Shown here: positions 22,669 through 28,986 of the stretch, piece by piece
Layout: the number at the start of each line of letters is the position of its first letter
How positions within the stretch are numbered: the stretch's first letter is position 1
Assembly: GCA_023430565.1 (NCBI GenBank)
Contig: JAEZAD010000115.1
Span: forward strand, 1-28,986
Source: Verrucomicrobiota bacterium
GTDB lineage: Bacteria; Verrucomicrobiota; Verrucomicrobiia; Opitutales; Opitutaceae
Direction: 5' to 3'
DNA: 28,986 nt
Translations under genes and position numbers: made by a program
The notes under the pieces: model-generated
Databases searched by the model: none
The model's input: only the letters and a program-made list of their open reading frames with translations
What the model was told of the DNA's origin: nothing

Positions 22669-22710
22669 AAAAAAAAAGCGGGCCGGACGGCCCACTTTCT
22701 TGAAAAGTGG
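22669..22710 (-). terminator. intrinsic terminator in the nusA leader (possible attenuator)
   Basis: On the minus strand a 7-bp hairpin (22704-22710 with 22692-22698) abuts a GC-rich one (GGGCC/GGCCC, 22680-22693), followed by GC and nine T's (22677 to 22669). The T-tract can itself pair with a downstream AAAAAGC (22665 to 22659). The structure starts 42 nt after the DUF2851 stop and ends 23 nt before nusA, so it either ends the upstream unit or controls nusA. Confidence 0.8.
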
Positions 22711-22726
22711 TGTTGTAGAGTTGGTG

Positions 22727-22756
22727 AACTTACCCCCCGGCGCAAAATGATGTCAA
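22727..22756 (-). promoter_or_regulatory. candidate promoter upstream of the nusA leader terminator
   Basis: A perfect TTGACA (22756 to 22751 on the minus strand) overlaps the stop codon of the DUF2851 gene. After 18 nt comes TAAGTT (22732 to 22727), three of six matches to TATAAT. If real, its transcript would pass through the T9 terminator before nusA. The -10 box is weak, so this is a tentative call. Confidence 0.35.
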
Positions 22757-24006
22757 GCCCCGCGCCCCGCGGAATCCGGCGCGTGCCGCTCCTGCTCAAG
22801 CAGCCAGCCAATCAGCCCTTGCACAGCACCGTGGCAGGCCGGCCGCGCGCGTCCTGCGAACACCCCGAGTTCGCGCAAGGCACGCGGCAAGATCGCCGGA
22901 ACATCCCCCGTAAACCACACCTGCCATAGTTCGCGCAACGACTCCCCGCCGCGTGCCGCCAACAGCGGCAAAAATCCGTCACACACAAGATTCTCGAAAC
23001 GCGTCCCGCCCACGTGCCCGCCACAGATGCTCTCCACCCATTCACCGCGCACCTCTGTCAATCGATGCCGCCGCCGCGCTTCACCCGCCGGCTTCCCCGC
23101 GTCAATTCGCGGCCGTCGCTCCCCGTGATCCTTCAACCGGTCGGGCCAGTCCGGCCGCACCCGCACCCAGGCCGCATACTGGCCCAGCCGCCGCCGCGGA
23201 TGATTCGCCGGTCTCAGCCCCTGCAAGCTCCACGCCTCCCGCTCCGCCGCGAACGCCGCATCGGCCGAAAACGTCGCGTCCCGCCACGCGTTCAGTGGAT
23301 GCGCCGCCGCCACGCGCAGCATCGGCGCGCGATTGAAACGATAGCCCAGGATCTCCAGCGCCGCGTGATGACAGGCCCCCTCCCAACCCAGCCGCTGCAA
23401 CCGCAGGCGCGCAAAATGAACCTTCTGCCGCCACCTCGCCTCCGCGTGACGCTCGATCAACGCGTCCAGCTCCTCCCCCGCCAGCGGCGCGAGTTTTTCC
23501 GTGATCTGCGCCGCCGGCCGATTCGCCAGCAACTCGACCGCTTCTTCCGTCGCGTATTCCTCGAGATCGTGCAGCAGCAAAGGCAGCAACGAAAGCACCG
23601 GGATCGCACGATGGTTTGCGCCGAGCGTCACATGACCCGGCGGCGGAGGAAAGAGCACCACGTGCAACACCACTCCGTCGTAGGCCGGGTCGCGGGCGTG
23701 ATCGTGCGCCACCCAGTCCGCCGCGTGCAGATGCAGCTCCACGTCGCCGACCACCTCCGGCCCGTCACCCCATTTCAGCCGCGCCCCGCGAAAATCCGGT
23801 CCTCCCAGCAGATTCCACTTTCCCGGGTGAATCACGCGAACCGGCACACCGTCGACCGTCGTCGCGCGGTCTCGCGCAAAATCGCCCTTGAGCCAGATCT
23901 TCTGCAGCAGTTTTTCCGGAAACGTGAACGGGCCATACAACCCCTGCAACTCCGCCACGGCGCCACCCCAATCCCCGTTCGCACCGTCGCTCCGCGTCGT
24001 GCTCAT
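22753..24006 (-). CDS. DUF2851 family protein
   Basis: Function unknown. The 417 residues match the DUF2851 pattern as I recall it: FTFPEKLLQKIWLKG, then VDGVPVRVIHPGKWNLLGGPDFRGARLKW, GDVELHLHAADWVAHDHARD and YDGVVLHVVLF. The clustering of conserved Asp, Glu and His in these blocks suggests a metal site or a nuclease-like core, but that is inference. The rest is helical and Arg/Glu-rich. No signal peptide or membrane segment is seen, so it is probably cytoplasmic. The start at 24006 overlaps the NYN gene stop as ATGA, which implies coupling. It lies directly before nusA, and its stop codon overlaps a TTGACA hexamer. Confidence 0.85.
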   Translation of the reverse strand: MSTTRSDGANGDWGGAVAELQGLYGPFTFPEKLLQKIWLKGDFARDRATTVDGVPVRVIHPGKWNLLGGPDFRGARLKWGDGPEVVGDVELHLHAADWVAHDHARDPAYDGVVLHVVLFPPPPGHVTLGANHRAIPVLSLLPLLLHDLEEYATEEAVELLANRPAAQITEKLAPLAGEELDALIERHAEARWRQKVHFARLRLQRLGWEGACHHAALEILGYRFNRAPMLRVAAAHPLNAWRDATFSADAAFAAEREAWSLQGLRPANHPRRRLGQYAAWVRVRPDWPDRLKDHGERRPRIDAGKPAGEARRRHRLTEVRGEWVESICGGHVGGTRFENLVCDGFLPLLAARGGESLRELWQVWFTGDVPAILPRALRELGVFAGRARPACHGAVQGLIGWLLEQERHAPDSAGRGA

Positions 24007-24497
24007 GATCGCCGCCACTTCTGCTCGTTCGTTTGCTGCAGCGCCTTCATCGCCGCCGCCTGCCGCGCCTCCGCTCGCTCGATCCACGCACGCAAATCCT
24101 CCGCTCGCATCGTCGCGGCTCCGCTGGCGGCGACCGTTTCGCGTTCGGCTTGATCTTCGGTCGCCACCACACACGCGCCCGCGTCCGCTGCATTCGCGAC
24201 CATCTGCTCGATCACGTCGTCCGCCGTCAGCGACGCCGGAGTGTAAACGACCGAAAACGTCGGCTGCTGCGAAGGCCGCTCGATCACGAGCTCCTCACCG
24301 CGCCCGTCGTGCACGATCGTTACCCGCACCTGCTCCACGTCGTGAATCGCCGCCGCGCGCTGCGCGAGTTGCGATCTCGCCGCGTCACGATCGGTTTTCA
24401 ACAGCGCCCGCAACTGCGGCCACGCATGGAGAATATTGGCGCCGTCGATGAGCAGGTGTCGCTGGAAGCTCACACGGCAAGTGTGCGCACGCGCCAT
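24003..24497 (-). CDS. NYN-domain protein, YacP/Rae1-like (PIN-type ribonuclease fold)
   Basis: The 164 residues carry the NYN/PIN core: HLLIDGANILHAW with the first acidic residue of the site, then VTIVHDGRGEE, FSVVYTPASLTADDVIEQMV and CVVATEDQAERETV. The spaced Asp/Glu residues fit a metal-dependent RNase fold. In Bacillus, the related YacP (Rae1) cleaves mRNA on the ribosome; whether this protein does so is inference. The C-terminal part is helical and charged. The start at 24497 gives MARAHTCRVSFQ; a GTG nine codons lower would also retain the core. It overlaps the DUF2851 gene by 4 nt, so the two form a pair just upstream of the nusA cluster. Codon use is like its neighbours. Confidence 0.85.
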   Translation of the reverse strand: MARAHTCRVSFQRHLLIDGANILHAWPQLRALLKTDRDAARSQLAQRAAAIHDVEQVRVTIVHDGRGEELVIERPSQQPTFSVVYTPASLTADDVIEQMVANAADAGACVVATEDQAERETVAASGAATMRAEDLRAWIERAEARQAAAMKALQQTNEQKWRRS

Positions 24498-24580
24498 CGC
24501 GACGCCAACCCTTTCGCTGTCATCCTTCCGGCGCACCGACAGCCCGACGGGCGCGTCTCCGGCTCGCCGCGCGACGCCGC

Positions 24581-25234
24581 TCAAACGTCGTCGAGCCCGA
24601 GCTGCTTGATCAATTCGGGCGGCGGCCCGTCGAACGTCGCCAGCGGGACGTTGCCGATGTAGCCGACATCCTTCATGCCCGCCGGCGTCGTGTAGAATCC
24701 ACCCGCCGTCAGATCGCGGAACCGCGCAAAGAACTTCGCCGCCTGCTTGAATTCCTCCTTCGCCTCCGGCTCGTGGCAGATGTCGTCGCACAGCATCCGT
24801 TTCTGCCGGGCAATCGTATTCACAAAAGCGATGCCGAACCGTCGCTGCGTTTCGGCCTCGAGCCATTCGATGCCCTCCAGAATCAGCGCCCGATCGCTCA
24901 CCTGCGCCGGATACGGCGCGCTGATCCATTCGTCGATGAAATCGTGCACGCCCACCGCCGACGCACTCGGCGATTTCGCATCCGCCGGGATGATCACGTC
25001 GCACAACGCCGCCACGGTCTGGCGCTGCTTGGGCGTGAGCGTCAGCGGCCAGAACTCGCCCGGCTTGTAGCCCTGGTTGAGAAACGGATCCGTCCCATAG
25101 CCCCCCGCGGGGAACGCCGTCGCCACGTGCTGCCCAAGGGAAAGATGCGGCGAGAGCGCGACGCTCGCCGACGCCGTCAGCATCCACTTGATGGCCGTGC
25201 GTCGATCGATCCGGGGAAGTTCAAGAGTGTTCAT
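24581..25234 (-). CDS. gluconate 2-dehydrogenase subunit 3 family protein, Tat-type leader
   Basis: This is the small subunit that accompanies membrane or periplasmic GMC flavoprotein dehydrogenases. The 217 residues start MNTLELPRIDRRTAIKWMLT, with a twin arginine (11-12) and a hydrophobic stretch to about residue 28, consistent with a Tat leader that could carry the folded FAD partner across the membrane. The body has LTLTPKQRQTVAALCDVIIPAD, GVHDFIDEWIS and EEFKQAAKFFARF, then GGFYTTPAGMKDVGYIGN, the usual subunit 3 pattern. The start at 25234 fits the leader. It follows the GMC gene by 54 nt, a gap holding two 20-bp direct repeats. No cytochrome subunit gene is next to it. Confidence 0.88.
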   Translation of the reverse strand: MNTLELPRIDRRTAIKWMLTASASVALSPHLSLGQHVATAFPAGGYGTDPFLNQGYKPGEFWPLTLTPKQRQTVAALCDVIIPADAKSPSASAVGVHDFIDEWISAPYPAQVSDRALILEGIEWLEAETQRRFGIAFVNTIARQKRMLCDDICHEPEAKEEFKQAAKFFARFRDLTAGGFYTTPAGMKDVGYIGNVPLATFDGPPPELIKQLGLDDV

Positions 25235-25236
25235 AT

Positions 25237-25276
25237 CGAATCGGCGGAGCGAAGCGCGAATCGGCAGAGCGAAGCG
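25237..25276. repeat. tandem 20-bp direct repeat, two copies
   Basis: CGAATCGGCGGAGCGAAGCG (25237-25256) is followed immediately by a second copy (25257-25276) with one difference (G to A at the tenth base). It fills the gap between the GMC gene and its small subunit and ends 2 nt from the small-subunit start codon. Confidence 0.8.
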
Positions 25277-25288
25277 CATTTCGTTTCA

Positions 25289-27094
25289 CTACAGATTCCC
25301 TTTCTTCATTTCTTCGAGCATGTGATCCGCCGCGCGCCACGCCAGCGCCATGATCGTGAGGGTGGGATTCTTGTCGGCATTCGACGGAAATGGCGCGCCA
25401 TCCGTCAGAAAAACATTCTTCGCATCCCACAGCTGCCCCCACTGGTTCGTCACCGATTTCCGCGCGTTCGCGCCCATGATCGTGCCACCGACCTCATGGA
25501 TGATCTCGCCGCCTTTCGCGATGTAGTCGCGCGGATCGGTCGCCGCTGAACGGCGCACGACGCCGCCCATCGATTCCACGATGTCGGCAAACGTTTTTCG
25601 CATGTGCGCCGCCTGGTTGATTTCGTGATCCGACCACTGCCAGTGAAACCGCAGCACGGGGATGCCCCACTTGTCCTTCAACTCGGGATCGAGCTCACAA
25701 AACGACTTGTCGTTCGGAATCATTTCTCCCCGGCCCGACATCCACACGAACGACCCATAATACCGGCGCGCGTCCTCTTTGAACTGCCGCCCGTAGCTTC
25801 CCTTCGTCGCGAACTCCAACCCGGCAAACGTGTTCATGCCCGGCATCTGTTTTCCGGGGCTGCCGAGTTCGATGTGATAACCGCGCGCGAAATTCAGCTT
25901 CCCCGCGAGTTGCTCCTTGTAGAGCCACCACGGCGAATACAAATGCATGCCGCCGGCGCCGTCATCGTTCATCGGCGGCAGGTTTTCGAGCGAAGGAATC
26001 TGTCCGCCCGTGCCCGTGCCCACCGTGTCCATGATGTATTTCCCCACGAGCCCGCTCGAGTTGCCGAGCCCTGCCGGGAAACGCGTCGACTTCGAATTGA
26101 GCAACAGCCGCACCGATTCGCACGCGCTCGCCGCGACGACGATGATCCGTCCGCGCACGTGCGCGTCCCGCCCCGTGCGCTTGTCGACAAACGCCACGCC
26201 CGTCGCCTTGCCGTTTTCGTCGTGCGTGATCTCGCGCGCCATCGCATCCGTGAGGATATCGAGATTTCCCGTTTCGAGCGCCGGCGGCAGGTGCACGGTC
26301 GTCGATTGATAATTCGCGCGGATCGAGCAGCCACGCCCGCACGGCGTTGCCCAGAAACACGCCGCGCGCTTCTTCATGTCCTCCGCCAGGATCCGCTGCG
26401 CCTTCGCATTGTTCGGGTGCAGCTTCGGCGGGATGTTCACGTGATCCATCGGCTTCGTGATCACCGCGCGATGCGCCGCAATCACCGGCACGCCAAACTT
26501 CGCGCCGTGCTTCTTGATCATCAGCTCGCCAAGCCGCGGCTTTGGCGGTGGATGCAAAATTCCCTTCGGCGACGCCGGCGTGTTTTCCAAATCCTCGTCG
26601 CCGCCGTAAACGCCGATCAGCATCTCGACCTTGTCGTAATATGGAGCGACGTCCTCATACGAAATCGGCCAGTCGAAACCGAGCCCGTCACGGCTGTAGG
26701 GCTTGAAGTCATACGGGCCGTTGCGCAGCGAGATCCGCGCCCAATGATTGGTCCGTCCGCCGAGCATCCGCGACCGCCACCACATGAACCTCTGTCGCGG
26801 ATCGTCGGATACGCTTACATACGGTTCGCCCGGGACGGTCCATCCGCCATCGATCGTCGCGTCGTGAAATCCGAACGGCTTGTCGGGCGTGCCCGACCCG
26901 CCGAGCGGTGCCTCGCCGTTGGTCTGAAACATCGGCGTCTCCTTCGCCACGTCATAGTTCCGTCCTGCCTCCATGATCAGCACCTTCGCCCCTTCCATGC
27001 AGAGCGTATAAGCGGTCTGGCCGCCGCCTGCGCCGGAACCGACAATCACAACATCGTAGTCCTTCTGCGCCGTCTCGGGGGTGACAAAAGCCAT
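25289..27094 (-). CDS. GMC-family FAD-dependent oxidoreductase (gluconate/sugar dehydrogenase large subunit type)
   Basis: A flavoprotein that probably oxidises a sugar, sugar acid or polyol and passes electrons to a respiratory acceptor. The 601 residues begin MAFVTPETAQKDYDVVIVGSGAGGGQTAYT, where GSGAGGG (19-25) binds FAD. Then come GGRTNHWAR, a cysteine cluster (CFWATPCGRGC), and the C-terminal catalytic region HEVGGTIMGA (H533) and NPTLTIMALAWRAADHM (N576). The cysteine cluster and subunit 3 partner are typical of the membrane-linked dehydrogenase group rather than of H2O2-producing oxidases. No signal peptide is present, so export would rely on the Tat leader of its partner. The start at 27094 matches the N-terminus; an extension to 27310 is not conserved. 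The true substrate cannot be read from sequence. Confidence 0.92.
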   Translation of the reverse strand: MAFVTPETAQKDYDVVIVGSGAGGGQTAYTLCMEGAKVLIMEAGRNYDVAKETPMFQTNGEAPLGGSGTPDKPFGFHDATIDGGWTVPGEPYVSVSDDPRQRFMWWRSRMLGGRTNHWARISLRNGPYDFKPYSRDGLGFDWPISYEDVAPYYDKVEMLIGVYGGDEDLENTPASPKGILHPPPKPRLGELMIKKHGAKFGVPVIAAHRAVITKPMDHVNIPPKLHPNNAKAQRILAEDMKKRAACFWATPCGRGCSIRANYQSTTVHLPPALETGNLDILTDAMAREITHDENGKATGVAFVDKRTGRDAHVRGRIIVVAASACESVRLLLNSKSTRFPAGLGNSSGLVGKYIMDTVGTGTGGQIPSLENLPPMNDDGAGGMHLYSPWWLYKEQLAGKLNFARGYHIELGSPGKQMPGMNTFAGLEFATKGSYGRQFKEDARRYYGSFVWMSGRGEMIPNDKSFCELDPELKDKWGIPVLRFHWQWSDHEINQAAHMRKTFADIVESMGGVVRRSAATDPRDYIAKGGEIIHEVGGTIMGANARKSVTNQWGQLWDAKNVFLTDGAPFPSNADKNPTLTIMALAWRAADHMLEEMKKGNL

Positions 27095-27322
27095 GGGGTA
27101 GCGGAGGTGACGAACTCTTGCCGCAAAAGTTCCGCTGTGCCAACCCCCTGCTTTTATTATCGCGAGCCAGCGAGCTAAGACGTTTTGCCGTGATCCGCTA
27201 CGCTGCCTGGCGATGGCACCCGCCCGCGCCTCGTATTTTCGTCGACAAAAAAAGCCGCCCGGATTTCTCCGGGCGGCTTGTGAGTTGTCGGCGGCGCGCT
27301 CGCGCGCCACGTCTTGCGCTCG
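27095..27322 (-). other. intergenic region between rpsA and the GMC gene
   Basis: No gene is visible in this 228-nt gap, the longest in the window. It holds the rpsA terminator (27245-27279), a short GC-rich palindrome (GGCGCGC, TC, GCGCGCC at 27293-27308), and a GATAAT (27161 to 27156 on the minus strand) that could be a -10 box for the GMC operon, without a convincing -35. Confidence 0.5.
27245..27279 (-). terminator. intrinsic terminator of rpsA
   Basis: On the minus strand an 11-bp stem (27269-27279 with 27252-27262, loop 27263-27268) is followed by a run of T's. It lies 43 nt past the rpsA stop and separates it from the GMC operon. Confidence 0.85.
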
Positions 27323-28984
<1,662 letters not shown>

Positions 28985-28986
28985 GA

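Overview
The window looks like part of a chromosome from a high-GC member of the Verrucomicrobiota, most likely Opitutales/Opitutaceae. The evidence is the strongly C/G-ending codon use, the mostly absent Shine-Dalgarno sequences, a secreted CHRD protein with a C-terminal domain I associate with Opitutaceae secreted proteins, a System II cytochrome c cluster, a DUF2851 gene, and short phrase-like intergenic repeats. This placement is inference from gene content; no database search was possible. Most of the window is housekeeping DNA on both strands. No CRISPR array, prophage, transposase or plasmid gene is visible.

Layout. Positions 1-1004 (-): trmD (cut by the left edge) behind rpsP, with a repeat-rich, terminator-containing gap between them. 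1168-4189 (+): ychF, then a PAS-PAS-PP2C phosphatase. 4281-6702 (-): pxpB-pxpC-pxpA (5-oxoprolinase), preceded by a secreted two-CHRD-domain protein at 6828-8225. 8412-12643 (+): a cytochrome c maturation operon (lipoprotein, ResB/Ccs1, CcsA), interrupted between resB and ccsA by a GxxExxY nuclease-like gene bounded by inverted repeats. 12683-15324 (-): recN followed by a ThuA-like secreted protein. 15502-15578 (+): tRNA-Val(GAC) with a terminator. 15624-22645 (-): the translation/transcription cluster nusA-infB-rbfA-nrnA-like-truB-ribF. 22753-24497 (-): a NYN-domain RNase-like gene and a DUF2851 gene overlapping by 4 nt. 24581-27094 (-): a GMC flavoprotein and its Tat-type subunit 3. 27323-28984 (-): rpsA, ribosomal protein S1.

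How the genes work together. The largest group serves the translation machinery: S1, S16, TrmD, YchF, NusA, IF-2, RbfA, TruB and tRNA-Val. It is joined by the nanoRNase-like DHH protein and RibF, which commonly travel with truB. The CcsA/ResB pair assembles periplasmic c-type cytochromes. PxpABC recycles 5-oxoproline. GMC plus subunit 3 is a probable periplasmic sugar or polyol dehydrogenase.

Most interesting points: (1) the inverted-repeat-bounded GxxExxY cassette inside the cytochrome c operon, whose 28-bp ends match at 24 positions; (2) a strong intrinsic terminator with a T9 tract only 23 nt upstream of the nusA start, downstream of a perfect TTGACA hexamer, which looks like an attenuator; (3) a nested inverted repeat between rpsP and trmD where rimM would often lie. 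I did not find a convincing new multi-gene system. The longest stretch without a gene is about 230 bases (27095-27322).
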